From positions 248,001 through 312,000 of the forward strand of contig KV918786.1 in assembly GCA_002049455.2 (NCBI GenBank): DNA of 64,000 nucleotides. The letters run 5' to 3'. The notes below the pieces were generated by a model that saw nothing but the letters and a program-made list of their open reading frames with translations, did no database searches and had not been told where the DNA came from. Made by a program: the position numbers and the translations under genes. Positions 22,360-34,265 of the stretch are shown here, in pieces. Within the stretch, counting starts at the first letter, position 1. Each line of letters opens with the position of its first letter. The DNA is from Porphyra umbilicalis. Its lineage: Eukaryota > Rhodophyta > Bangiophyceae > Bangiales > Bangiaceae.

Positions 22360-23653
22360 TAGCAATTGGCACGGCGAAACGCCACCGGGGAAGAATGGGG
22401 CTTAAAACTTCTCTCATTTGATGAGCCGTCCGGTCAAACGGCTCGAGTTTTAGGACGTGTACACCAATTGACCTGAAGATTCGTAAGACAATGAGAGGGT
22501 GGCACTCGATGCCGCCGATGAAAAATCAGAGCAAGAAGATCAGCAGATTCTTCTCGCTCGGGACCGCTTTCGTACTCGTAGCTATCAGGGACACGCAATC
22601 CTCCTGCTTCTCTACAGCACCCGATTTATCACCGACCGAATCGGGAGGAGCGCAAGCACAAAAAAGCAACGGTAACGACCTTGTGAGCTCGGTTTTATGA
22701 TTTCGTGATGCCGCACGGATGAAGAGCGGGGACGCTCACAGCTGACTAAACGAAAGAATTTCACGGCGGACAAGTACCTGAGAAGTGCACCGGCCGATGC
22801 TGAATGCGCAGCCCAAGTGCGAAATCTCAGTGACAAAAAACAAGTTGGTCCTCCACGGCTCGGACCAGGTAGCGAAGCTTCCATTTTCAATACCGCAGCA
22901 CCATAATGTTTAAGCCTCAAGGTCAATCACATGGCCGAACTTTGCTCAGTATTCGAGAGGGGGGAGGGGAGAGGCGGCGGGCGCAACAAACTCTTCTGGT
23001 GGCGGAGAACGCATCCTAACAGCAAGACAGCCCTGAACAACACCTGGGATAGGCCCGGTTCGTAGCACTCTCCCTTTCACAGAGACACTTTTCCCCCCCT
23101 TACCCCCCTTCCTCCCATCACCGAGTCATTCGGAACCGATGATCCACCACCGTCCGAACTGTTCGACGCCAGCGCAATGACGCGGGTGCACGTGATCGGA
23201 AGCGGTGGCCGAGAGAAACGGATGGGTGGCGTCCAGGTACGAGAGCGGTTCGTGCATGCACTGTGTGACCGAGGACGTGCCGTCGCACTACGGTACACTC
23301 GTACACACGTCTGCTGCATTGAAAGCGCTCGGAGTTTTCTAGCATGCAACAGAGGCCACTGCAGCCTGGCGAGATACTCATACGCTCGTAATCGAGAGAT
23401 GACGGGTTCGAAACAGCAGTGCAAAAGCCCGTCGGCTTGGAAATGGTGCTCGACCTTCTGGGCTGGAGCAATACAACCCACTCCAAAGACCACGGACGCT
23501 AAGGTTCAGTGAAAGTGATGAATACGGTTTTTAGCCGCCATGAATGCCCCCTTCGACCATATGGCACTGTAAGTGGAGAAGTTCAGTTCTGGGTTCTTCG
23601 GCTGTTGTCAGCTACTGCGTTGCTTCTCAATTCAAATTGTAACGCCGTAATTG
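22360..23653. other. Intergenic sequence, nothing assignable
   Basis: No protein-like frames. A small stretch near 23340-23440 has a GGGTTCGAAAC motif like a Pol III B box, but the surrounding bases do not fold as a tRNA. Confidence 0.4.
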
Positions 23654-23740
23654 TTCGTGGTTTAAACCTGAATGACATTCAGGTGAAGTTGGGACGCACT
23701 TACCGCAGATAAACTCTTCCGCTGTTTTTTTTTTTTTTTT
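23654..23740 (-). repeat. Solo end fragment of repeat R1
   Basis: About 87 bases match the right end of R1 copies A and B in reverse orientation: the palindrome CCTGAATGACATTCAGG, then AGGTGAAGTTGGGACGCAC and a TCCGCTGT stretch running into poly-T (17 T). The remainder of R1 is absent. Confidence 0.55.
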
Positions 23741-24250
23741 TTGACACAATCACGACAGTCTCGAATCACACATGAAAGATCGCGGACAATCAGACAAGGC
23801 AGCCTTGTCTGGGGCGATCACCAAGCGCCCATCACGTCGTTCCGTATGCCAGCTGATTGCACGGAGTGAAGTCGGTCTCTTGTGGATGCCAAAATTCGAG
23901 GCCAACTAGACCACGCTTCTCAATCTACTATAGTGCAGCGCTCCACCGCTCATGGAGGTTGAACTCAACAGTTGCACCTCTGACCACCCCACCACAGCAC
24001 ACAACCCTCGTTCTCAGCCCTCTTCCTCGTCGCCACTCCCGAGTTCCACCTCCAGATCAAGAGTCAAAGAAAGCCCGGCACTATAGTCGCCCACGCTGGG
24101 AATATCCTGATCGCCGGCGGCAGCGCGCAACCCATCGTTGCTGCTGCACAGCAGCCCAGACGGGTCCAGCGTAGGATGTCCTCCTGGCCCAGCCTCTGGG
24201 CCATCGAAGGGGGCAGTGGGCGTCAGTCGACCGGGAGAAATCTCGTCCTA

Positions 24251-25709
24251 GTCCTCCCCAGACACGAGGTCGATGTCTTTCTCCGAAGAAGGGGGGGCAG
24301 TCAGTGTTTCGTCGACCGGGGGTGACCCCGATCCCGCCGCGGGAGATGACACCGCGTAGGCCCCGGGAGGCGGCACGCCATCATCTGCTGCACCAGCGCC
24401 GCGTCTGCATCGTGCTGCGGCGGAAGAGGCACGCCCTGCTTGTTGTTGAAACGTGCAGGAAGTATCAGGCCGGTCTGCACTCCCAAACGAGGCATAACGA
24501 GCCAAAAACGCTGTGCCGGCGTCGGCACGACCCCCGCTTCGTCCGCTGCCGTCACCGACCCAGCGTGCGCAGCGACGGGGGTGCCGGTGTGCCCCACGGA
24601 CGAGGATCCCGCCGTGACGACCGCCATGGGGACGGGGGGGCACCCTCAGCGGCCTCGCTGTCATCGGGGACTTGGGTGTAGAACCAATTAGGCTTCTCGA
24701 AGGAGGCAACCCACTGCTCGCGCACGCGGGCGACCTCATCCGGCCGCAGAGGCACGAGGGGCGGAGACGCCCACACGGTCGACTGGTTTGTCGAGATGAA
24801 CGCCTGGAAGCGCACCGGCACGAGTTCGGCCGCAACCCGGAAGCGTTGATCAAATCCCAGTTCACTGGACTTAGATGTCGGCGTGGACATGTAGATTTAA
24901 AGATGGTCCGCGCCTGACCCGTCGAATATGGCCAAAATGTCCGGCAGCTTGTAGTTGGACGTGTTGAATAAAACGCGCTCGCCCCGAAAGTCCTCACAGG
25001 GAACGACCGCTCCGCCCATGGACGCATCCACAGCGTCCGTAAATACTCGGACAGCTATCAGGAAGTTGGTGTTGGCTGGCAGTGACAGAGCCGACGACAG
25101 CGGGATCGGCAAACCACTGTGGGGCACATGATTGTTGAGCTCCAGGGGACGCTCAAGGATTGCCTAACTCGTAGCGTAAAAGGCATTCCCCGATGGAGCC
25201 GGCACAATGTGGACCTTGAGGTTGAAGGCCTGTCCGGAAGAAAAACAGCTAATATGCACAGTGCCACCGAAAAGAAAGACCACAAATGCGAATAGCGTCA
25301 GATAGTCGGCCAAATGTGCCATAAAGAGCCATTCGTGCCCTTTCACTGAAAGTCAATCAACGGAAGACATCCACCGACAGAAACATAGCAGAGACATACA
25401 TACCTGGCCGACGAGGTAAACTTCGCGCTTGAAGTTTTCAACAAACTGGGCGTATTGACGCCAGTGAAGAAGGACACGCGGGGGTCCCGAGAGGTCAACG
25501 AACACGAGGGTACTGCCGCGCGTCCCGGATGCACGGACGTCGCCCGCTGGAATGAACGCATTGACCAGAGCCACAGTCACACGGACATGTCCAACCATGT
25601 CGGGCTTGAGGTCCGCCAGGGTCGATTTCGCAGCAGCAGTAGACAGCAGCTGGTCCCGTGACTGCGTCTCTGCACGCCGATGCAGCTTGCTGTTAGGGGA
25701 GAGCGGCAT
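24251..25709 (-). pseudogene. OB-fold (RPA70-like) protein gene of a Helitron relic
   Basis: The ATG at 25709 opens an exon of ~102 codons ending at 25404 (…EVYLVGQ). A GT at 25403 and an AG at 25230 bound a 174-bp intron, and the frame continues AFNLKVHIVPAPSG. The block GSTLVFVDLSGPPRVLLHW…FVENFKREVYLVGQ has the pattern of the RPA70 DNA-binding OB fold (strand with Asp/Leu, then a Val-Tyr-Leu strand). The continuing frame has TAG at about 25176-25178 and TAA at 24897-24899. Frame shifts follow near 24630 (poly-G) and 24370, before an acidic C-terminus ending at 24251. RPA-like genes accompany the Rep-helicase in many plant-type Helitrons (family knowledge), and a helicase fragment lies just upstream in the same orientation. 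Some stops might be removed by unseen introns. Confidence 0.5.
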
Positions 25710-26203
25710 GGTGGCAGCCCGGAGGTGAATGGGTGCAGAGCAGGAGTGTGTAGGCGAGGAAGAGTCACCGGGGAAAGGTGAAAGGCGCAGGCACCGTCAA
25801 ATGTGGAGTCCAACAAGCTCGTGCAGACGAACGAGAGCGCCGCTTTCATACCACTATCGGCACCTCCGACCTCGCCGAAGGCACACCACTCGCCCCGCTT
25901 TCAGCGCACGCAGCCGCGCACGATGTTGTCTCCGGGTGTACCCTGACCCCGCGCGTGCCTGATCAGAGCAGGCAGCCACGCACCATTCAGTCCCCAGCTG
26001 AGCCGACCCTCAAACTCCTCGCGCCAATACTCAAACCCAGCCTCGCGCCCGGCCACGCACTCGTGCTCGCACCGGTCCCCGAACTCGTCCTCGCACCTGT
26101 CCTTGCACCGGTTCTCGCGGCCGTCCTCGCGCCTGCCTGATGCACGGTCACGCAGACCCTGTCACCGAGGCGACACGGATCAACTCTGACACGTATGACG
26201 ATG

Positions 26204-26560
26204 CTATGATTGGGTCCTGAGTCTCATCTGATTGTATGGGTCCAAGAGAATTGCTCTGTCTTCTGTGTTAACCTCACCTGGTCGTAAGGACTCAATAAAG
26301 CGGATTCGAAATGCCGAAAGGTTTTCCGAAATGCCCGAGATAGACTCAACCTGACTCCTGAAAGTGAAGTCACTGCGGGAGATTGGGTGGACAAGACTTA
26401 CGTCTTCAATACTGCGAACCCTCGAAAGGGCCACATACCACGATGCGGGTGCAAAAATCGTAGAGGCGTCAATGATGTTTCTATTCATGGTCAGAGCCTG
26501 AGTCTTGTGCGCAGGGAATGCGTTAGCTTGTACTGTAGGAAGCTGATAGACGAATGCTGC
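26204..26560 (-). pseudogene. C-terminal fragment of a Helitron Pif1-like helicase
   Basis: In the minus strand, the frame reads APAAFVYQLPTVQANAFPAH followed by KTQALT, and further on IFAPASWYVALSRVRSIEDV. These match the Pif1/Helitron helicase motif V region (…A.T.HK.QG.T) and motif VI (YVALSR). Only the last ~120 residues remain; the Rep domain, Walker A/B and the Y2 pair are missing, and sequence beyond about 26570 does not continue the helicase. The position 5' of the RPA-like gene is the expected Helitron gene order. Confidence 0.7.
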
Positions 26561-26569
26561 AGGGGCTCT

Positions 26570-28089
26570 TTGATTCGTTTTCTAACGGCGGATATTGCGT
26601 CGACTTCGGGCGTGATCGTCGGCAGCCGCACCCACCGCATCTCAGCCGCATTTCACTGCACTTAGCTGCATTTCGCAGACCATCGCATTTTCGAGAGCTT
26701 CGCACGACAGGCCTGCAGATGTCGTCCTATGTGAGTCCAGATGCATGGATCTTTTGCAAAGCAATGTCATCCGTTTAACCGGCTGCGGCGGGGGGATGTA
26801 TAAATGGATTCATTTATTATCTACTTCATTCAGGCTTTAACACTTCGCTAATTCTTGTTCTGCCATCCGCCGGTTATCCCGTCACGGATGGAGCTTTCCG
26901 CCACTTGCCGTCACTTGCATGAAGTTGTCGCCACTTGACTTGAGCTGCCTTCCAGGCAGGCCGCTTGACAACCTCACATCAGCGGCCTGCTGTGTCTGGC
27001 ACCTGTGTCGGGTGGTCAAACACACTGTTGCAGACACCGGGCACACCGCCCTGACTCTGTCGTGTCCGGGAGCACAGCCGTGGCTGCTTCTGAACTGCGG
27101 TGCTGCGGCCCCGGGCGAGTCCCGGCTGTGCAACGGGCCAAGTCGATTAGATCAGGCTGCATTTTTAGTGCACCTGCACTGCATCTCCGTTCATGTCAAC
27201 CTCAGCACAGACGCGTGCCTTCCAAGTGTCTCCTGGCCAACTCACCCGCAACTGGCGCGGGCATCATTTCCCCAGCGCGTGAAAAAAAAAATGGGCCCAT
27301 CACAGGCAACCAAGAGTAGCACAGGACGAGAAAAAGGCGCAGGGGAGGCTTCAGTTGGTGCGTCCATGAGAAGCACCATGTGGCGCCCCCCCCCACACAC
27401 ACACCCCCACCCCCGCCCCCAGCTTGTGCGCGTGCTGCTGCGTCTGGGCAAGATTCTCACTCTGCTCCTCCTTTTTCTCCTCCATTTCCTTTGCTTCCGT
27501 TGCTTCCCTCTTCCCTGGCGTCCCTCTGGTAGCCATCTATCTCTGCTCTGTCTCTTTCTGGTCGCCTCTGCCTTGATTCTTTTTTTTCTGGACTTCCCTG
27601 CCTTGCCTTTGCTTTTTCTGCTTTTCTTTGCCATGTCTTTGCTTTATTGTGTTTGTCTCTGCCTTGTCTTTGCCTGTTCCTGCTTATTTTTGCCTTGTCT
27701 TCGCTTCTATTTCGCCGCGAGCCCGTCCGCCGCCTCGCGCCGTGTAGACGCACCCCCCCTTTCCACTCTTTCTCAGCGCTTCGGCTCAGAAAGGAGTTTG
27801 ATGGCGGCACCCGCGCCTAAGCCGGGTGCGCCTTCGTTTCGACTCGGTCGACGTCTTTTGTCACAGTCCGAAACGTAGCTAGATACGTCAAATGCCGAGA
27901 CTTTTCGGGCGCATGATGCCCCCGCAAACCCTACGCCAAAAAAACCACACTGTGGCGGTTTGCTGGTGGGCCATGCAAGAAAATTCTCAAACTTTCAATC
28001 TCAATCACACCGGTCATCGCCGCGTCGCTCGTCATCCCGCACACAGTCGTCGCCGCGCTATTGATCTTTTCCGTTCTGGGGCGGGGGGG
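26570..28089. other. Intergenic region with a long polypyrimidine tract
   Basis: 27380-27430 is C-rich with a short CA repeat. 27440-27720 is an almost pure pyrimidine tract on the plus strand rich in TTTGCCTTGTC- and CTCTGC-type units. A 319-codon plus-strand frame spans it, but its Leu/Phe/Cys-rich translation is an artefact of the pyrimidine bias. No gene is called. Confidence 0.5.
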
Positions 28090-28200
28090 GTTGGCCTGTG
28101 GCCACCCCCTCCCCCGCCAGACCCCCCCCATCCCCGGCTGGGGGGGGAGGGGGCGGCCTGCGGCCGCCCCCTCCCCCCCCAGACCCCCTCCACTCCCGGT
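28090..28200. repeat. C-rich duplicated segment
   Basis: A unit of about 38 bases, GGCCTGYGGCCRCCCCCTCC followed by more C, occurs at about 28092 and again at about 28156, separated by a G-run. The C and G runs can pair. Related C-rich sequence with CAGACCCCCC recurs near 28355. Confidence 0.6.
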
Positions 28201-28489
28201 CTGCGTCCACCCCTTTCCCCCTTCTCACGGTTCCCTCCTCGCATACTGTTTTCCAGGATTCAGCGATTCCCGCGTTGCCATTGGTCCACGTTTTGAAAGT
28301 CTTGTATGCGAAAGTTGACCGTTTACGTTGGCTTCAAAAGTGCTTCCCCCTTTACCCCCCAGACCCCCCCGACACCCCCAAAGTACCCTATTGGAGTACC
28401 ATTCCAGCATGGACGACGACGGCATTGTTGCCAACAACCAACACGGATCAACTGGGGAACTGGCCAATCAGTGATCGATTTCCATGTGG

Positions 28490-28864
28490 TCAACTGCAAC
28501 TGGCCACCACGCGCGTGTGCAGCTGGCCGCGTTCATAGCGACCAGGGTCTCGGACCGTTTCAAACAGCCTATCGCAGGAAGTGCAGCAAGGAATCATTTT
28601 GGCACGGTTGATCATAAATTGGTGACGGCGCGACACCTTGTGGTCCCGCAGCCCTACGAGGCAGTTGCGGTTAACACCGCACAGGCAGCAGCGTTGCAGA
28701 AGCACTGGCCCGATTCCCGCCCTCAGGGCCTGCCGCACTTCGCGCTGCTCACCAGCACAAGCTGTAGACGGCCGAATCTTGGCGATGCGCGGCAGCAAAG
28801 GTGCCTCGTAGCGCCGTTCCGGTGTCTTTGGCGGCAACAGCGGGACCTTGTCGCGGCCAACCAC
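28490..28864 (-). CDS. ORF with paired Cys motifs, unknown function
   Basis: A minus-strand frame of ~124 codons opening at a GTG (no ATG in place). Its composition is protein-like: a Pro/Arg N-terminus, a helix with Glu-Gln-Arg, then CCLCG, a segment containing LRDHK, and CCTSCD before a charged C-terminus. The order CxxC - DH - N - CxxC resembles zinc-binding HNH nuclease cores, but spacing and flanking residues were not checked against a profile. Sequence upstream continues in a different frame, so it may be a fragment of a decayed gene. Function unassigned. Confidence 0.3.
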   Translation of the reverse strand: MVGRDKVPLLPPKTPERRYEAPLLPRIAKIRPSTACAGEQREVRQALRAGIGPVLLQRCCLCGVNRNCLVGLRDHKVSRRHQFMINRAKMIPCCTSCDRLFETVRDPGRYERGQLHTRVVASCS

Positions 28865-28916
28865 CGCCTTGAGGTTGTCCCCAGTCGCCGACTATGACGG
28901 GGTTGCACGGTCCGCC

Positions 28917-29330
28917 ATGGCTCACGAGGACACGCGTGCAGCCGTGCAGGATCAGGAAACGAGCGCCGCTTCTGATGATGTGGACTCGTGTGCCGCCGTA
29001 GATGACCATGAAGCTCGATCCGCCAATGACGTCGGGGCGGTCATCACCGCCGAGAAGAGAACGGACTTGGACCCTGATTTGACAGCCACTATGCTTCAAT
29101 TGAATGGCAAAAATAAGAACGAAAGACAAGAGCAAAACCAACGATTTCGTCCGGCCAAGTGTTATTTTCCATGTGATGAGTGGAGCCCACTGACTTCGCA
29201 GAACAATGCCCGAAGCACGCCGCACACAGAGGACCGGTCCCAAGCAGAAACACGGAAAGTACAAATTCATGCCAAATCAGCAGCCAGAAACCCAGTAGAG
29301 CCGGAAAACACCTGGTGCTACCACATGTAA
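28917..29330 (+). CDS. ORF, hypothetical acidic protein
   Basis: A 137-codon plus-strand frame with ATG at 28917 (MAHEDTRAAV). The N-terminal half is acidic and Ala/Asp-rich with two similar stretches (VDDHEARSAND and VQDQETSAASDD); the C-terminal half is Asn/Gln/Lys-rich. It has no recognisable domain and could be chance. No neighbour gives functional context. Confidence 0.2.
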   Translation: MAHEDTRAAVQDQETSAASDDVDSCAAVDDHEARSANDVGAVITAEKRTDLDPDLTATMLQLNGKNKNERQEQNQRFRPAKCYFPCDEWSPLTSQNNARSTPHTEDRSQAETRKVQIHAKSAARNPVEPENTWCYHM

Positions 29331-31599
29331 GACCCGCGATGCCACGTCGCTTTTCGTACGTACTCTGGGGAATCGAAACCGCCAAAAACTTCGCCGGGAA
29401 GGGCGATGGGCACTACGGAAGCGCGATCGGAGGAGCTCAGCTGGCGCGACGACTGTCGGGGTTGGCGAGAGGGGCCACGAAGGAAGAGGTCGTCTGTTGG
29501 TACGGAGTCTGCCTCTTTCGATCCCCCCGGAGGAGATCCTCTTGTCCGACTGTATACCCTCCTCAGGGCACCCCAGGTGCCTCAGAACATGCATGCCCGC
29601 GTCTTCCAGATGGTGTGGCACCAGAAGGGCCCAAACCGAGCGAACACGAACGTGTGTCGCTAAATTGCGGCACCACATATGCCAGAAACGAGGTTAAACG
29701 GTTGCGTGCCGCCAACAACGTGGCACCAGATGTCGCCAAAACGCAGATAAGGAAGCGTGGGGGAATCAGGAGGCTTTTGACACGATTGTCGCAGGCTGCG
29801 GGCACTTCCCATTGGACGGTGCGGGGCTCGACAGCCTGACAGCAAGACATTACCGGTCCAGCCTTGCTGGCACCGGAAGGCCGTTAATGCGGGTGTTGGA
29901 CGCGATCGGCGAGGCAATACGGAAGCGTGCCACTTGGAACGTGACGTTTGAAAGCGGGTGAAAGGGTGTGAACACGTTTGAAGTAGGCAGCCACGTAGCG
30001 TAAAAGATCAGAACCTTACTCCCGGCTTATGTCGAACCCTAACGAACATGTGCGGAATGCAGGATCGAATGGGATTCCTCTACCGATTTTGTGGCAGGGT
30101 GATAAAGAATTATTGTCGATACAACCGTGAATGAAATACAGTTTAGCAACAAGCGTTGACGTATTCGAGAGTGACTGCTTTTTTGTGCCTCTTGTGATTT
30201 CTCTTATTTTGGTTTTGTATCACGTATGTTCTTGGACACACCAGCAGTCACCCGGAATCATGGCGTGTGCCGCCTGCCCGTCCTGAGGAGCATCCATTGT
30301 CCTGTCAGCATGTGAAGAAAGTTCCGCTGTGGCCGGAGAAAGATGTGGTTGCGGCCTCTGCTTTGCGCCGTACGGTTTGTGTGGCGTCACCGGCCACTAT
30401 CCGGACAACGTCGTGGAGTTGGTCGCCGGCAGAGCCGTGCTGTGGATGTATTCGGCCAACCGTGATATGGCATTAATCGAGATGCGCGTCACGTCACTGT
30501 TGCCAGTCGTCCAGCCAGTCATCAGGGCGCAAAAGGAGTCCGCAAGCGATAACGAGCAAGACATATTGGCAACGGGCCCGAAGGACGGAGAGCGGTTTCG
30601 CATGGACGTGGCGCAGTCACAGATTAGTGAGTTACGTAGTTCGGGCGGGGCAAGCACCTTATCTTCTGTTCACACAGCGTCACGTAAGGTGGACGTGTAG
30701 CAGGAGCTCGGTACTACGAGAGCGGCGCTGCAAGCTCTTGGGGCGAACGTGTAAGAAAAAAGTGCTCAATGCCAGGCGGCACTACGAAAGCAATCCCGGA
30801 GACGCCGGGAACCGACGAACTCGGGGAACACAGCGCCGATGGCTTGGCGTTTATTGATGGGGCCAAGAGAAAGGCTTCGAAGTACTTCCCTAACACACGA
30901 AAAAGGCACCGGCGCCGCGACAGAGAGGAAGGGCTTTGTCGTGAAAGTTTCCAGGCGTCGAACAAAGTGCTCCCTAGCTTGAGTCCATACTTTGGGTTAA
31001 CAGGAAAGAAGTTAAAGATAGCAGCACAGTGGTAGCTGAGATGGGTGAGGGAAAAGGACTCGCGCTGGTTCAGCTGGCCAGCGCCAAGCTCAAATGGCAC
31101 AGGCGGGTGTAACCGGACGCGCATGTGTCGTGTGCCGAGCCATTGGGCAAGCACGTTTGTGAAATGCCGATGAGGTGGGCAAATTTGGTGGGCTTCTGTG
31201 CGCGCTGAAGTACGTCGGAGAGTTATCAAACTGGCATGTTGTTTGAAGTACCCGTAGTAGCACCCAGGGACAGCCGGGTCAGCCTTTGCACTCTGACATG
31301 CGGCTTCGCGTGCACATACGCAATTTGCGGAATAATCAAACAGTCATCGTTGCCCTCCTTCATGTCCTCACAAAGAAAGGCACGGCATCCACTGAGTCCA
31401 GGCATCCATACCCGATGTCACGACGGCAGTGCGCTACCGACGCAGCCACCTACTTCTTGAGAAAATGACGTCTTCACTTGAATTGATGCGAAGGACGTAC
31501 TTGTAAAGGAACGAAGTAGTCACGCCAGCTGTTCTCACGCTGGCCAACGAAGCCTCGTCGCGCATGCGAGTATGTTCCCGGAAAGGTGCACACCTCGCT
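29331..31599. other. Repeat-rich interval with unassigned short ORFs
   Basis: Plus-strand frames at 30329-30700 (with …VELVAGRAVLWMYSANRD…) and 30769-31035 (basic, with TRKRHRRRDREE) have protein-like composition but no recognised motif and no clear starts. An AT-rich stretch without coding capacity lies at about 30000-30250. Confidence 0.3.
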
Positions 31600-33578
31600 T
31601 CTTTCTCATCTCGCGCCACTCGCGCCTGCACACACCTCATGAGCGGCAGCACTGACTTTGTCGAAGACAGCAGAACGTCGACGGCGGTCTGCCCGGGGCT
31701 GCAACCCGATATCCACATTCTTCAAAGCAGACCGTACGCCATGGCCTTGAAGCCACTGTGCGCACCCCGGAACATGATGTGTGACGGCACTCAAGTAGAA
31801 CGCCATATGTATTGTATGCCCACGGCCATTCACCGGTACGCTCCACAAGATGTGTCTTGTCGACGTTGACGCAGCAATGCAATGCGATCTGCCCCTGCAT
31901 GGCCGCCCAAGTGAACGGTTGCCGCCGCCCAACGCGTCGAAAGTCAAAATCCTTTCATCGAAGCCGGTATTCAGCAGAGCTGGGATCCACGGTGAACAGA
32001 TTCGGGCAATGACTCGTTTTTTTGGCCAAGGCAGCACGCTTGCTTCGGCGCAAGTTGTGAAAAAGCGCTGTTGTCTCCTGCATAGACATCTTCATTACTA
32101 TTCACGCGCAGAAAACGGCGGACTGCTGAGGGAGGGATGGCCAGGAGGACAGTTTCTGCGTTTTCGTTCACGCTTGAAGCAAAAAACTTTGCGAGCCTGA
32201 AACGCGGTTGCCGAACTTCCGATGGCTGTTCCCTAATGACTGCTCGTCAACATCACTGCATGGTCATCAACATGACAGTCTGGTAGATGCCCGAAGAGAA
32301 AAAACATGTACCCTGCAGTTCCGGTCCCGTTCGGATAAGCCAAGCTTCGACCAGTTGAAATAGGTGCGATAAGTGGCGTGTCGGGTGCATGGAGCGTACA
32401 TGTTGCATGCAGTCGCTCCGCAAAACACCGAGCAGTCCAAAACTCGCGACAGCACCACCACAGAGGTCGCTTTCTGGTGACGCATGCGTTGAAATAGTAA
32501 CGGTGACATCCTCAATTCCACTTCCGATTGATTTTCTTTGGGCGCCAGGTTTTTGAAAGCATGCACGCATAGGGCGCCTTCCGCATCTAAGGGCTTGGCG
32601 CCGAGTTCAGGAATCCACGGCGGGCAACGAGCCAGTGTGGTAAGGCAGCTGCTCGTTTCGTGACAGCGACCAGCAGAGGTTGATCTCGTCGGCTCGGGGA
32701 CAGATTCGGCGTTGAGGGGCTGCGCTGAGAATTCCACCTCAGCGTGATTTGAGATCGCAGCATAGTGTGTACTGATTCACGTCCCTGAACGCCTACCGCA
32801 TCGGATTGCAGACCTTCGTGTTTTGTGTTTCCAAGCCGGTGCTGGATTGCGAGCCAGAATATGAGACGAGTCCCGGTGTCATATTTTTAAGGTCGACGAC
32901 CGGACGCTTTCAACAATCCGCACCACTTCGCCAAAGCATCCCCCTCCCCCGCTTCCCCTCCTTCATCCCTCTGTCCTCTACGCACCGCCATCGCCATTGC
33001 CACCACCGACGACCTCACCCACCCGCCTTACCCGCGATTGACCGCTGCGACAGCGTACCGCGCATTGTTCAGGAGTGGTGTGGCGATTTTGGAAGCGGTG
33101 TGTCGAGCGTTTTTCAAGGCCGTTTTACCACTTTTTTAGCAATACGCTCGGGCGCTGTTTCTCTGCGGTAATTTTGCTTCACGCTCTGTGAGACACTCCG
33201 CGTCGTGTAGAGCCGTGAATGTGAGCGATGTGGGAAATGACACCCTGGCCGTCACTAAGATATCAAATTCACGGAAGAGAGCACGTATCAGCGCACATAC
33301 ATAACACCTGGTCACTTTATCTTTGATGCGTGGAGAGCAAAACGACAGACCAGACACAAGCCCGCACCCGTCCCTTTTCAGGCCTCCGCCGAGCCTTTGT
33401 CGTCGAAAAAGTCGGGAGAGGCTTTTCTCCGCAGTCGCGCTAAGTCTCACGACTGCAGCGTGTCGCTGGGAATCAATCATTTCAATTTTCTATCGCCGAT
33501 GGCTCTCGGGTTTGTAAGTGGGTCCATTAACGCTGAAACTTTTTCATTTGAGGACTTTGGACAGGTCACATGTGCCGG
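31600..33578. other. Intergenic sequence up to the large Harbinger element
   Basis: Minus-strand frames at 31606-32037 and 32267-32737 contain stretches faintly like transposase core strands but no convincing motif order. A pyrimidine-rich patch lies at 32940-33030. No gene is called. Confidence 0.35.
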
Positions 33579-34265
33579 TCAGAGCACACCCAACAACGTC
33601 TTCCCCAAGTTCGAATATGCTAACGTGTCAGAAACGTGTCTAAGAAATGTTCCACGTGCCTCAATTTCAGCTCTTGGGGATGGGGAGGGTCCCACAGCAA
33701 CGTCGGGCACCCCAAATCGAAGGGAGAAACCCCGAATCTAGTTGATTGGAATCACATAAGTACACACAGATTCAGCGGGCAGAAAATGGGGGGTGAGGCC
33801 CCTGTCCCCCATTCTCTGCACGATTTGGGGAGTCGGAGCTCTCCTCCCCATCTTGTTCAGCTCTCTCATTGGCTGGCGCTGCTTTGGCCGCCGTTCGAAA
33901 TGCTTGTGTCGTGGCATCCGGCTTTTTGGAAAACTGCAGTGACAAACCATGCACTTTGTGTCGCGGGAGAGCGTCCGAGCGCTCACCGTTTGCAACGGTA
34001 TCGCGACTGCTACGGACCGTCGCATCGAGCACGCGACCACAGGCGACCGTGCCTCCACCCCGGGATGCGACCGTTTCGGGGGTCCAGCGGGGGGCATTGA
34101 AACGGTCTGCCGGGGGGGCGGGCGAAAGGAAATCTGCTCTGTCTGTGCGGTGTGTTCACTGTGGGGTGCTGGGGAGATCCGAGTGCAGGTGGCACCGTCA
34201 GCGCGGCGCCGTCGTCGTCGACGGCCGTCCGCCGCCACCGTCGTGGCGACCGTCTTCTTCGCGCG

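Noticed and set aside
23340..23440. tRNA-like segment with GGGTTCGAAAC
   Set aside because: No acceptor or anticodon stem can be drawn on either strand; only the B-box-like motif is present.
26919..27878. 319-codon plus-strand frame with apparent membrane segments
   Set aside because: The hydrophobic part is the translation of a polypyrimidine tract, not a membrane protein.
31606..32037. Possible MULE-type transposase core on the minus strand
   Set aside because: A VNGRGHTIHMAFYLSA stretch is suggestive, but the expected Asp/Glu motifs do not follow in order and the frame breaks; too weak to call.
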